Positions 12,045-20,881 of a DNA stretch of 64,000 bases are shown in pieces; within the stretch, counting starts at the first letter, position 1; each line of letters starts with the position of its first letter. The notes beneath the pieces were generated by a model. The model ran no database searches and was not told the origin of the DNA. It saw only the letters and a program-made list of their open reading frames with translations. The stretch spans positions 682,001-746,000 of the forward strand of contig NZ_JHZY01000002.1 of NCBI RefSeq assembly GCF_000687915.1. Reading direction: 5' to 3'. The translations under genes and the position numbers were made by a program. This stretch comes from Leeuwenhoekiella sp. MAR_2009_132. GTDB lineage: Bacteria; Bacteroidota; Bacteroidia; Flavobacteriales; Flavobacteriaceae.

Positions 12045-15000
12045 ATGAATTTTAGAAATACTCAATTATTAGCACTTGCGGTACTACTTTTTACTTGTTG
12101 TAAAGAGGAAGCGACCACACTTTTCACAGAAATGAGTGCAGAAGATACAGGTCTTGTTTTTGAAAATACTTTGGTAGAAACCGAAGATTATAATGTAATG
12201 ACTTATGAGTATATCTATAATGGTGGTGGCGTAGCTGTAGGTGATTTAAATAATGACGGCCTTGCAGATGTGTATCTTTCGGGCAACCAGGTAAACAATA
12301 AACTCTTCTTAAATAAAGGAGATTTTAAATTTGAAGACATTACTGCAAAAGCAAAAATTGAAGAAAAAGAAGGTTGGAAAACCGGAGTCTCGATGGCTGA
12401 TGTCAATGGTGATGGATTGCTGGATATTTATTTATGTTACTCGGGCAATGCTCCTTCAGAAGGATTTACACAACCCGTGGTTAAAGAATATGCGGGACGT
12501 GCAAATCAGCTATTTATTAATCAGGGTAATGATGCTAATGGCATACCCGTATTCTTAGAACTAGCAAAAGAATTTGGTGTTGATGCGCTAGGAACATTTA
12601 CAACACAAGCCTATTTCTTAGACTACGATCTAGATGGCGATCTTGATTTATTTCTACTCAATCACGCCAATAAATTTTACAATACACTTTTTAATGTTAA
12701 GCACCTTAGGAACTTACGTCACCCGTATTACGGCAATAAATTATATCAAAATCAAGACGGAAAATTTGTAGAAGTTTCTGAAGAAGCAGGTATTTATGGT
12801 ACAGGAATCAACTTTGGATTAAGCGCAGCAATAAGCGATTTAAATAAAGATGGCTTGCCAGACATTTTTGTAACCAACGACTATTCTGAGCAAGATTTTT
12901 GCTATATAAATAAAGGAGACGGTACATTTAAAGAAATATCAAAAGCATCTTTTGGACACTTTTCCAAATACGCAATGGGATCTGACATTGCTGATATAAA
13001 CAATGATTTAGAACCCGATCTTTTTGTAGTAGATATGCTGCCAGAAGATAATTACAGGCAAAAAGCACTAAAAGGGGCAGATAATTATAACCGTGCGCAA
13101 ACACTCATAGATAGTGGTTATCACCATCAGTATATGCGTAATAATCTTCAGATAAACCGCGGGCACGACCCGGAAGGAAATCTGCAATTTTCAGAAATTG
13201 CGCAGTTGTCGGGTATTTCAAATACAGATTGGAGTTGGGCACCTTTAATTGCAGACTATGACAACGACGGGTTAAAAGATATATTTGTTACTAATGGTTA
13301 TTTAAGAGATTACAGCAATCTGGACTTTAATAATTATACTGTAAATGAGGCAGTGCAAAGCGCACAGGAAAAAGGTGTTCCGCTAGATGTAGGATTATTG
13401 ATAAGTAAAATTCCGGCAACTAAAATTTCAAATTATGCATTTAAGAATAAAGACGGATTAGCGTTTGAAAATGCTACTCAGGATTGGGGACTAACTATTA
13501 AAACTGTTTCCAATGCTGCTGCTTATGCAGATTTTGATAATGATGGAGACCTTGATTTAATTGTAAATAATCTCAACCAGCCGTTACTTATTTATAAAAA
13601 TAACGAAGAAAAACGGGAGAAAAATAATTACATCACGCTGCAATTACAGGGTACTAACAAAAATACAAATGCGCTTGGTGCAAAAGTAATTTTGACGCTA
13701 GCCAGCGGAAAAACTATTTATCAGGAGGCGTATTATGTAAGGGGGTATCAATCTTCGGTACACCCTCAAATGACCATAGGATTAGGTAAGGAAGATAAAG
13801 TAAGCACATTGCAGGTTATTTGGCCTTCACAAAAGCAAACAACCCTTAACGAAGTTGCGTACAATCAAAAATTGGTTTTAAATGAGACCGATGCAACTGC
13901 AACCTATACTTATAAAGTCGAAACCAGTAAAAATTTACTTACCAACATTACAGAACAGGCACAGCTAGATTTTACGCATACAGAGAATGATTATGTAGAT
14001 TTTAATTACGAGAGTTTAATACCCTATCAGTTATCAAGATTGGGCGGTAAAGCAGCGGTAGGAGATGTAAATAATGATGGTAATGATGATGTATATATAG
14101 CAGGAGCTAAAGGGCAAGCCTCCCAACTGTATCTGGGTAATGATGATGGTACATTAAAACAATATAATGATAATCAAGCCTGGACCTTACCGGAAGAACA
14201 AAATTATGAAGATAGTGATGCTTTGTTTTTTGATGCAGATGCAGATGGCGACCTGGATTTATATGTTGTAAGTGGAGGAAATGAAGAATTTAATGGTGAT
14301 GCGTATTATCAGGATCGTTTGTATTTAAATGATGGTTCAGGGATGTTTACTAAAGCAGTAGGAGCATTGCCCGATATGAAGTTTAGTGGTGGTGTGGTAA
14401 AAGCCAGTGATTATGATAAAGATGGAGATCTAGATCTATTTGTAGGAGGAAGACTCTCTGCCGGTAATTACCCGATGATTCCGCGTAGTGTTTTATTGCG
14501 TAACGATAGCAGTAACGGAAAAGTGATCTTTTCATCGGTACGTAGTTACGATATAGAACAAGTGGGGATGGTCACAGATGCGGTATGGGAAGATATCGAT
14601 AATGACAGCTGGCCAGATTTGATACTTTCCGGAGAATGGATGCCAATTACTGTTTTAAAAAACACAGAAGGACAGCTTAAAAACGAAACCGAACTCTTTG
14701 GACTAAATAATACAAACGGATGGTGGTTTAGTCTTACCGCAGGAGATTTTGACGGAGATGGTGATATTGATTTTCTTGCAGGAAACCTAGGTGACAATAT
14801 GCAATTTTCAGCAAGTGAGACAGAGCCTATGCGTTATTACATACAAGATATAGATAATAATGGCCGTATAGATCCTATTTTAACGTATTACATCAATGGG
14901 GTAAGTTATCCATTACCTACACGCGATGAACTGCTGGGACAGGTGCCAACGCTCAAAAAGAAGTACGGTTCTTATGAAGCTTATGCTCAGGTAAACACTG

Positions 15001-15419
15001 AAAGTTTCTTAACTGAAAATGCTATAAAACCCCGCTTTACTTTAGAAATTTCTCATTTAAAATCTTCATTTATAGAAAATTTGGGCAATGGTAAATTTGA
15101 ACTTAAAGCCTTACCATTTCTTGCGCAAAATTCAGCAATACAAGACTTTGTGTTTGAAGATTTTGATGGCGATGGTAAACAAGAAATTTTAGCAGCAGGT
15201 AATTTATTTCCGTTGCGTGTGGGAATAGGGCGTATGGATGCTTCTTTTGGAACGCTTATGAAATTTGAAAATAATGCGTTTAAGATTTCAGAAAAACAAA
15301 ATCAATTGTGGCTATCGGGAGATATTAAAGGTTTAAATATAATGAAGTTTAATTCGGGTAAAAAAGAGCTTTTGGTAACTCGCAACAATGATAAAGCCCA
15401 GTTATACGCAATTCAATAA
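12045..15419 (+). CDS. Large VCBS/FG-GAP repeat lipoprotein with internal ASPIC/UnbV domain
   Basis: A 1124-residue lipoprotein (lipobox FTCC-K). Residues about 60-510 carry many calcium-binding FG-GAP/VCBS blades (GVAVGDLNNDGLADVYLSG, DYDLDGDLDLFLLNHAN, DYDNDGLKDIFVTNG, DFDNDGDLDLIVNN), forming an integrin-like propeller. An ASPIC/UnbV (CRTAC1-type) domain lies near 540-620 (NTNALGAKVILTLASG, QMTIGLG, LQVIWPS). A second propeller fills the rest (AAVGDVNNDGNDDVYIAG, DADGDLDLYVVSGG, DGDGDIDFLAG). Such proteins are common in flavobacterial PULs and are presumed surface carbohydrate-binding or scaffold proteins; no catalytic motif is seen. It ends where the GH16 gene begins, with no gap (stop TAA 15417-15419, next ATG at 15420). 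Confidence 0.88.
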   Translation: MNFRNTQLLALAVLLFTCCKEEATTLFTEMSAEDTGLVFENTLVETEDYNVMTYEYIYNGGGVAVGDLNNDGLADVYLSGNQVNNKLFLNKGDFKFEDITAKAKIEEKEGWKTGVSMADVNGDGLLDIYLCYSGNAPSEGFTQPVVKEYAGRANQLFINQGNDANGIPVFLELAKEFGVDALGTFTTQAYFLDYDLDGDLDLFLLNHANKFYNTLFNVKHLRNLRHPYYGNKLYQNQDGKFVEVSEEAGIYGTGINFGLSAAISDLNKDGLPDIFVTNDYSEQDFCYINKGDGTFKEISKASFGHFSKYAMGSDIADINNDLEPDLFVVDMLPEDNYRQKALKGADNYNRAQTLIDSGYHHQYMRNNLQINRGHDPEGNLQFSEIAQLSGISNTDWSWAPLIADYDNDGLKDIFVTNGYLRDYSNLDFNNYTVNEAVQSAQEKGVPLDVGLLISKIPATKISNYAFKNKDGLAFENATQDWGLTIKTVSNAAAYADFDNDGDLDLIVNNLNQPLLIYKNNEEKREKNNYITLQLQGTNKNTNALGAKVILTLASGKTIYQEAYYVRGYQSSVHPQMTIGLGKEDKVSTLQVIWPSQKQTTLNEVAYNQKLVLNETDATATYTYKVETSKNLLTNITEQAQLDFTHTENDYVDFNYESLIPYQLSRLGGKAAVGDVNNDGNDDVYIAGAKGQASQLYLGNDDGTLKQYNDNQAWTLPEEQNYEDSDALFFDADADGDLDLYVVSGGNEEFNGDAYYQDRLYLNDGSGMFTKAVGALPDMKFSGGVVKASDYDKDGDLDLFVGGRLSAGNYPMIPRSVLLRNDSSNGKVIFSSVRSYDIEQVGMVTDAVWEDIDNDSWPDLILSGEWMPITVLKNTEGQLKNETELFGLNNTNGWWFSLTAGDFDGDGDIDFLAGNLGDNMQFSASETEPMRYYIQDIDNNGRIDPILTYYINGVSYPLPTRDELLGQVPTLKKKYGSYEAYAQVNTESFLTENAIKPRFTLEISHLKSSFIENLGNGKFELKALPFLAQNSAIQDFVFEDFDGDGKQEILAAGNLFPLRVGIGRMDASFGTLMKFENNAFKISEKQNQLWLSGDIKGLNIMKFNSGKKELLVTRNNDKAQLYAIQ

Positions 15420-16289
15420 ATGATGAATACAATCAAACACCTTTTTATTTTACTCTTTTTAATACAGGTTTCTTGTAAGTCTACAGACGCACTGACTAAT
15501 ACTAAAAAGCTTGAAGTTCCTAAAGGATATACGCTTGTTTGGAATGACGAATTTAATAAAGGATCAAAACCTAATTCTGAGTTTTGGTCGTATGAACATG
15601 GCTTTGTACGTAATAATGAGATGCAATGGTATCAAGAAGAAAATGCCACTATTGAACGTGGTAATCTCATACTTACCGGAAAGCGAGAAATGGTTAACAA
15701 TCCCAATTATGAAGCGCAAAGTAACAATTGGAAAAAGAATAGAAAAGTAGCAAACTATACATCTTCCAGTATCAATACGCGTGGTAAGTATGCGTTTAAA
15801 TACGGTATTGTAGAAGTACGTGCAAAAATTGATACTGCAAGCGGAATGTGGCCTGCAATCTGGACATTGGGAATCGAAAAAGGATGGCCTTCAAATGGCG
15901 AGATAGACATTATGGAATATTACCAAATTGATGGTGTTCCTCACATTTTGGCGAATGCCGCATGGAAAGGAAAAGAACGAGGGGTTTCCTGGGATAGTGA
16001 GGCAATTCCTTTTACAGCCTTTTTAGAAAAAGATTCAGACTGGCCCAATAAATTTCATATCTGGAAAATGGACTGGACCGAAGATTATATAAAACTCTAT
16101 CTGGATGATGAGTTATTAAATACAATAGATTTAAGTAAAACTAAAAATGTAGACGAATTTAATGGGTTTCAACAGCCGCATTATCTATTGCTTAATCTGG
16201 CATTAGGTTCTAATGGAGGTGAACTAAAAGACACAAGCTTCCCAAGATCCTATAAGGTTGATTACGTGCGAATATTTCAAAAATTATAA
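15420..16289 (+). CDS. GH16 endo-glycanase lipoprotein
   Basis: A 289-residue lipoprotein (lipobox VSCK). The GH16 jelly-roll is complete: YTLVWNDEFN at the start, EFWSYEHGF, the catalytic ExDxxE box as EIDIME (E161 nucleophile, D163, E166 acid/base) preceded by WPAIWTLG and WPSNG, then FHIWKMDWTEDYIKLYLDD and the C-terminal LLLNLALGSNGG plus YKVDYVRIFQ. The uninterrupted beta-bulge EIDIME is that of the laminarinase/galactanase-type branch (GH16_3-like) rather than lichenase. In this gene neighbourhood an endo-beta-galactanase role is plausible, beta-1,3-glucanase being the alternative. ATGATG at the start abuts the previous stop codon, suggesting translational coupling. Confidence 0.92.
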   Translation: MMNTIKHLFILLFLIQVSCKSTDALTNTKKLEVPKGYTLVWNDEFNKGSKPNSEFWSYEHGFVRNNEMQWYQEENATIERGNLILTGKREMVNNPNYEAQSNNWKKNRKVANYTSSSINTRGKYAFKYGIVEVRAKIDTASGMWPAIWTLGIEKGWPSNGEIDIMEYYQIDGVPHILANAAWKGKERGVSWDSEAIPFTAFLEKDSDWPNKFHIWKMDWTEDYIKLYLDDELLNTIDLSKTKNVDEFNGFQQPHYLLLNLALGSNGGELKDTSFPRSYKVDYVRIFQKL

Positions 16290-16301
16290 GATAATAAGAC
16301 G

Positions 16302-17516
16302 ATGAATAAACAACAGTTAACTTTTGTTTTAGCGCTATGTATTGGTGTAATCACGGGAACACAAGCTTTGCAAGCACAAGAAAAGCGGGAGTATATGGTA
16401 CATACCATGATAAAAATTGCCGATCCCCTTTTAGAGGCATTAAGTAAAGACCAGTTAAAAGAAAAAATGCCAGTAGAGCGCTCTCCGGGAGCCTGGGATG
16501 ATCGTAAACACGTAACCTATTTAGAAGGTTTTGGGCGTTTATTTTCTGGAATGGCACCGTGGCTGGAGTTAGGCCCTGATGATACTAAAGAAGGGAAATT
16601 GCGAGAAAAATATATCAAACTCGTTTTAAAAGGTTTAGAAAACGGTACCAATCCCGAGGCTGATGATTTTATGAATTTTAGCACAGACCGTCAGCCACTG
16701 GTTGATGCTGCTTTTTTAGCACAAGGTTTATTAAGAGCGCCTACACAAACCTGGGATCGTTTAGATAAGAAAACGCAAGAAAACGTAATCAATGCTTTAA
16801 AATCATCACGTAAAATAGAACCTTATTACAGCAATTGGTTACTCTTTACCGCTATGGTAGAAGCCGCCTTGCTCAAGTTTGATACTAGTGGAGATTTAAT
16901 ACGTATAGACTATGCATTAAATAAGCACAAAGAATGGTATCTGGGAGATGGAATGTATGGCGATGGACCCGATTTTCACTGGGATTACTACAACAGTTTT
17001 GTAATTCAGCCAATGCTGCTTGATATTTATAAAACACTTGAAGAAACCGGTCACGCAAAAGATAGAGATTATAAAAGAGCGAAAGAACGTGCAACCCGTT
17101 ATGCCGCTATTCAAGAACGTTTAATTGGTCCACAAGGTACATATCCTCCTATCGGGAGATCTCTGGCTTATCGTTTTGGAGCATTCCAATTGCTGTCGCA
17201 AGTTGCACTAAGAGATGAGTTGCCTAAGGATGTAGCACCCGCTCAAGTACGAGATGCGCTATATACCATGGTGAAAAATCAAATTGAGGCTCCGGGAACT
17301 TTTGATGATAAAGGCTGGCTTACGGTAGGACTTTATGGGCATCAAAACAATATAGGTGAAGGCTACATCTCAACAGGAAGTTTATACCTCTGTTCTGAAG
17401 TGTTTTTAATACTGGGGCTGCCTGCAGACGCTCCGTTATGGAGTAATGCTGAGACAGACTGGACTCAAAAGAAACTATGGAGTGGTCAGAATATTAATAT
17501 AGACCACCATTACTAA
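16302..17516 (+). CDS. DUF2264 protein, GH154-type putative beta-glucuronidase (short form)
   Basis: A 404-residue secreted protein (signal ending LQAQ). The alpha/alpha-barrel DUF2264 pattern is seen throughout: AWDDRKHVTYLEGFGRLFSGMAPWLEL, NFSTDRQPLVDAAFLAQGLLRAP, YYSNWLLFTAMVEAALL, YGDGPDFHWDYYNSFVIQPM, PIGRSLAYRFGAFQLLSQVAL and LYLCSEVFLILGLP. DUF2264 was the basis of CAZy family GH154, which includes a Bacteroides beta-glucuronidase of arabinogalactan PULs (recalled, not looked up). It sits 12 bases after GH16 and 31 before GH105, so its product would work on uronic-acid-tipped fragments. The exact substrate is not proven by the sequence. Confidence 0.82.
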   Translation: MNKQQLTFVLALCIGVITGTQALQAQEKREYMVHTMIKIADPLLEALSKDQLKEKMPVERSPGAWDDRKHVTYLEGFGRLFSGMAPWLELGPDDTKEGKLREKYIKLVLKGLENGTNPEADDFMNFSTDRQPLVDAAFLAQGLLRAPTQTWDRLDKKTQENVINALKSSRKIEPYYSNWLLFTAMVEAALLKFDTSGDLIRIDYALNKHKEWYLGDGMYGDGPDFHWDYYNSFVIQPMLLDIYKTLEETGHAKDRDYKRAKERATRYAAIQERLIGPQGTYPPIGRSLAYRFGAFQLLSQVALRDELPKDVAPAQVRDALYTMVKNQIEAPGTFDDKGWLTVGLYGHQNNIGEGYISTGSLYLCSEVFLILGLPADAPLWSNAETDWTQKKLWSGQNINIDHHY

Positions 17517-17547
17517 CTTATAAATTAAATCTTACAACCTAATAATA

Positions 17548-18741
17548 ATGAAATTAATAAAGTATACAAGCCAGATGGCATTGGGAATAACCTTGGGCCT
17601 ACTTGTAGTAAGCTGCAAGAGTACCACAGATAAAAGTACAGATGCAGTAGTAGGAACCGTTGAAATTTCGGCTTTGCCACAAGATAAAAATGAAGTCGTT
17701 GCGATTATAAATAAGGTAAATACGCACTGGCAGGAGACACATCTAGAACACGCGAGAGCTTTTTGGCATCCTGCTGCATATCACACCGGAAATATAGAAG
17801 CCTATAAGGTTACTAAGAATCAGGATTTTTTAGATTATTCTACGGCCTGGGCAGAGAAAAATGAATGGAAAGGCGCCAAATCTGATGATAAATCAAACTG
17901 GAAGTATTCTTATGGCGAAAGCGATGATTATGTGTTATTTGGTGACTGGCAAATTGCGTTTCAAACCTATATAGATTTATATACGATTGAAGGTTCTACA
18001 GATGATTCAAAAATAGCACGCGCCCGTGAAGTGATGGAATACCAGATGTCTACCGAAGCTAATGATTACTGGTGGTGGGCAGATGGTTTGTATATGGTTA
18101 TGCCGGTTATGACCAAGTTATATAAGGTTACAGGCAATGAACTATACTTAGAAAAGTTGCATGAATATCTGGCATATGCAGACCGTATTATGTTTGATGA
18201 AGAAGCAGGGTTGTATTTCCGAGATGCAAAATATGTATATCCAAAACACAAAAGTGCTAATGGAAAGAAAGATTTCTGGGCTCGTGGTGACGGTTGGGTA
18301 TTTGCTGGCCTGGCAAAAGTTATTCAGGATTTACCGGAAGATGCAAAATATCGTAATGAGTATGTATTGCGTTTTAAAACGATGGCAGCTGCATTAAAAA
18401 ATGCACAACAACCCGAAGGCTACTGGACGCGTAGTATTCTTGATCCTGCGCACGCTCCAGGACCAGAAACCAGTGGTACAGCATTTTTTACTTACGGGTA
18501 TTTATGGGGAATTAATAATGGTATTCTAGATACAGATACGTATGTGCCGGTTATTGAAAAAAGCTGGGCGTACTTAAGTGAAGTAGCATTACAGGATGAT
18601 GGCAGTGTAGGATATGTACAGCCTATCGGCGAAAAAGCAATTCCCGGGCAAGTAGTTGATGTAAAATCTACTGCAGATTTTGGAGTGGGAGCATATTTAC
18701 TAGCTGCTTCAGAAATGTATCGTTTTGTAGAAAAACAATAG
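17548..18741 (+). CDS. GH105 unsaturated uronyl hydrolase (lipoprotein)
   Basis: A 397-residue lipoprotein (lipobox VVSC-K, C23). It has the GH88/GH105 six-hairpin barrel signatures: FWHPAAYHTGNIEAYKVTK, GDWQIAFQTYIDLY, WWWADGLYMVMPVM (D179 is the likely catalytic aspartate), WARGDGWVFAGLAKVIQDLP, PETSGTAFFTYGYLWGINNG and the C-terminal DFGVGAYLLAASEMYR. The PETSGTA box favours GH105 over GH88. These enzymes hydrate the 4,5-unsaturated uronic acid left by polysaccharide lyases, so the presence of the gene supports a lyase in the system, most likely the BNR_4 propeller or one upstream of the window. Confidence 0.92.
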   Translation: MKLIKYTSQMALGITLGLLVVSCKSTTDKSTDAVVGTVEISALPQDKNEVVAIINKVNTHWQETHLEHARAFWHPAAYHTGNIEAYKVTKNQDFLDYSTAWAEKNEWKGAKSDDKSNWKYSYGESDDYVLFGDWQIAFQTYIDLYTIEGSTDDSKIARAREVMEYQMSTEANDYWWWADGLYMVMPVMTKLYKVTGNELYLEKLHEYLAYADRIMFDEEAGLYFRDAKYVYPKHKSANGKKDFWARGDGWVFAGLAKVIQDLPEDAKYRNEYVLRFKTMAAALKNAQQPEGYWTRSILDPAHAPGPETSGTAFFTYGYLWGINNGILDTDTYVPVIEKSWAYLSEVALQDDGSVGYVQPIGEKAIPGQVVDVKSTADFGVGAYLLAASEMYRFVEKQ

Positions 18742-18753
18742 GTTATAAATGGT

Positions 18754-18782
18754 ATAGTTTCTTCAAATATGGGGGAAACTAT
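18754..18782 (+). promoter_or_regulatory. Inverted repeat before the second DUF2264 gene
   Basis: ATAGTTTC (18754-18761) is repeated inverted as GAAACTAT (18775-18782) with a 13-base spacer. It lies in the 84-base gap between GH105 and the next gene. It could be an operator for a dimeric regulator or a weak RNA hairpin; no T-run follows. Position alone suggests regulation. Confidence 0.3.
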
Positions 18783-18825
18783 GCGAAATTTTGCAAATGT
18801 GTTTATTACATTTATATAAAAAATT

Positions 18826-20844
18826 ATGAGAATATTAAATGTACTTTGTCTGTTGTTGCTTACCGGCATTGCATTCGCTCAAGAAATAAAACCGGCGAAA
18901 CAAGTAGATGGCGAAATGCCACTTTTTAAGGTCGAGAATCCAGATTTTATAACGAGTCCGTTAACGGGGATGACTAGAAAACACTGGGAAGATGCGGCAC
19001 GTTATATTCTTGAAGGTGCCTTTAGCTACATTGATAATTTAGACGATCCTATGAAGTTTCCTAAACTTCCGGGTAAGAGTTATCCACATAGTGTAGATCG
19101 GGTTCCTACCGAGAAATTAGAAGGTTTGGTACGTACGCTGTTTGTAGCAGCACCACTGCTTAAAAAAGAACCCAATCTTACCTTAAACGGAATAAAAGTA
19201 GCAGAATATTACCAGCACCAAATTCCTAAGTTAATAGACCCTAATGATCCTGCTTTTATAAAGCCGAGAGGCAATGGCGGTCCTAGTCAGAACTTAGTCG
19301 AATATGGAGCATTGGCGATTTCATTATTTATATCACCCGAAACTTTATGGGAACCATTAAGTCAGGAGGTAAAAGATGGTCTTGCAGCTTCTATGTTGAG
19401 TTATGGAGATGGTCCTACAGTAGATTCTAACTGGAAATTCTTCAACATATTTGTATTAAGCTTTTTCGAGTCTCAAGGCTATGAAATTAATAAACCTTTG
19501 CTTGAAGAATATTTACAAAAATCATTAGACGACTACCGGGGTCAGGGTTGGTATAATGACAATCCCGCTTATGATTATTACAGTATGTGGGCATTTCAGG
19601 TATACGGTCCTATGTGGGCAACGGTTTATGGTGATACGCATTACCCGGAATTTGCAAAAGGGTTTAAAACTAATTTTCAGGATCTGGTATATCACTACCC
19701 CTATATGTTTGCAGAAGATGGTGAGATGATTATGTGGGGAAGAAGCATCAGTTACCGTATTGCTTCAATTAGTCCGTTTCCCTTTTCGGGAACATTAAAT
19801 GACGATACGATTAATTTTGGCTGGTTGCGTCACATCTCATCCAGCACATTACTTCAGTTTTTAGAAAACCCCGAATTTTTAAAAGATAGAATTCCTACGT
19901 TGGGGTTTTATGATCATTTTGAACCTGCAGTGCAAAACTACAGTACACGCGGAAGCGTGTTTTGGATGGGTAAAGCCTTTCTAGGATTGCTATTGCCAGA
20001 GGATAATCCGTTTTGGACAGCTACCGAAAACGAAGGTCCGTGGGAATCAACTTTTGAAAAAAATAAGGTTTATAATAAATTTCAAGCTGCATCAAATATT
20101 TTAATTACAGATTATGCAAATATCGGTGCTGCTGAGGTTAGAGCCTGGTGTCACGAGAAAAAAGCAGACGATTGGCAAGGATTTCGCTCTAGCGAAAATT
20201 ACAATAAGCTATCGTATAACTCGGCGTTTCCGTGGCAAGCAGATGGTGAAGATGGTACCATCTCTATGAACTATGTGTTTTTAAATGCAAATAAAGAATG
20301 GGAGCCGTGGAGGTTGTATACCTTTAAAAATTATGAAAATGGCGTGTATTACAGAGATGCAGTTTTAGAAACAAACGATCAGGTTAAAATGCAGCTCGCA
20401 GAAATGCCACTACCTAACGGAATTTTACGCGTAGATAAACAGTTGAGTACGGTGCCTGTAAAAATGCGTTTAGGACATTACGCTTTACCTAAACTAGAAG
20501 GTAAGACAATTACAGAATCTAAAATTAAAGTGGGTAACACCGAAGCGACACTTATTGATAATGGCGAGTATGTATTGGCACTTGTACCCTTAAGCGGCTG
20601 GAGTAACATCGAAATAAAAGAATCTGAAGGTTTACATCCTGTAGGAGATATTAGCAAAGTTATCAATGTGACTGCTGATTTTTCACCAAAGGCTACAAAT
20701 AAAGTGTTTGCCACATTAATGCTTTGGAAAAAATCTGGAGAATCGTTTAGTGATGAGGAATTGATGCCCCTTACCTTAGAGGTTATAAACGATAAAGCAG
20801 AAGTAACATTTACTACTGGAAAGACACAAACCATTAAATTTTAA
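18826..20844 (+). CDS. DUF2264 protein, GH154-type putative beta-glucuronidase (long form)
   Basis: A 672-residue secreted protein (signal MRILNVLCLLLLTGIAFAQ). The first roughly 400 residues repeat the DUF2264 pattern of the gene at 16302: PLTGMTRKHWEDAARYILEGAF, DSNWKFFNIFVLSFFES, GWYNDNPAYDYYSMWAFQVYGP, EMIMWGRSISYRIASISPFPF and GKAFLGLLLPEDNPFW. About 250 extra residues form a beta-rich C-terminal domain (from about 430: AEVRAWCHEKK, SYNSAFPWQADGEDGTISMNY, KMRLGHYALPKLEG), the full-length arrangement for this family. The two DUF2264 proteins differ strongly, so they probably act on different linkages. It is the last clear carbohydrate-active gene of the PUL. Confidence 0.82.
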   Translation: MRILNVLCLLLLTGIAFAQEIKPAKQVDGEMPLFKVENPDFITSPLTGMTRKHWEDAARYILEGAFSYIDNLDDPMKFPKLPGKSYPHSVDRVPTEKLEGLVRTLFVAAPLLKKEPNLTLNGIKVAEYYQHQIPKLIDPNDPAFIKPRGNGGPSQNLVEYGALAISLFISPETLWEPLSQEVKDGLAASMLSYGDGPTVDSNWKFFNIFVLSFFESQGYEINKPLLEEYLQKSLDDYRGQGWYNDNPAYDYYSMWAFQVYGPMWATVYGDTHYPEFAKGFKTNFQDLVYHYPYMFAEDGEMIMWGRSISYRIASISPFPFSGTLNDDTINFGWLRHISSSTLLQFLENPEFLKDRIPTLGFYDHFEPAVQNYSTRGSVFWMGKAFLGLLLPEDNPFWTATENEGPWESTFEKNKVYNKFQAASNILITDYANIGAAEVRAWCHEKKADDWQGFRSSENYNKLSYNSAFPWQADGEDGTISMNYVFLNANKEWEPWRLYTFKNYENGVYYRDAVLETNDQVKMQLAEMPLPNGILRVDKQLSTVPVKMRLGHYALPKLEGKTITESKIKVGNTEATLIDNGEYVLALVPLSGWSNIEIKESEGLHPVGDISKVINVTADFSPKATNKVFATLMLWKKSGESFSDEELMPLTLEVINDKAEVTFTTGKTQTIKF

Positions 20845-20881
20845 TGTCGACTGAGCATTAGAGCTACTTAATACTGAAATT

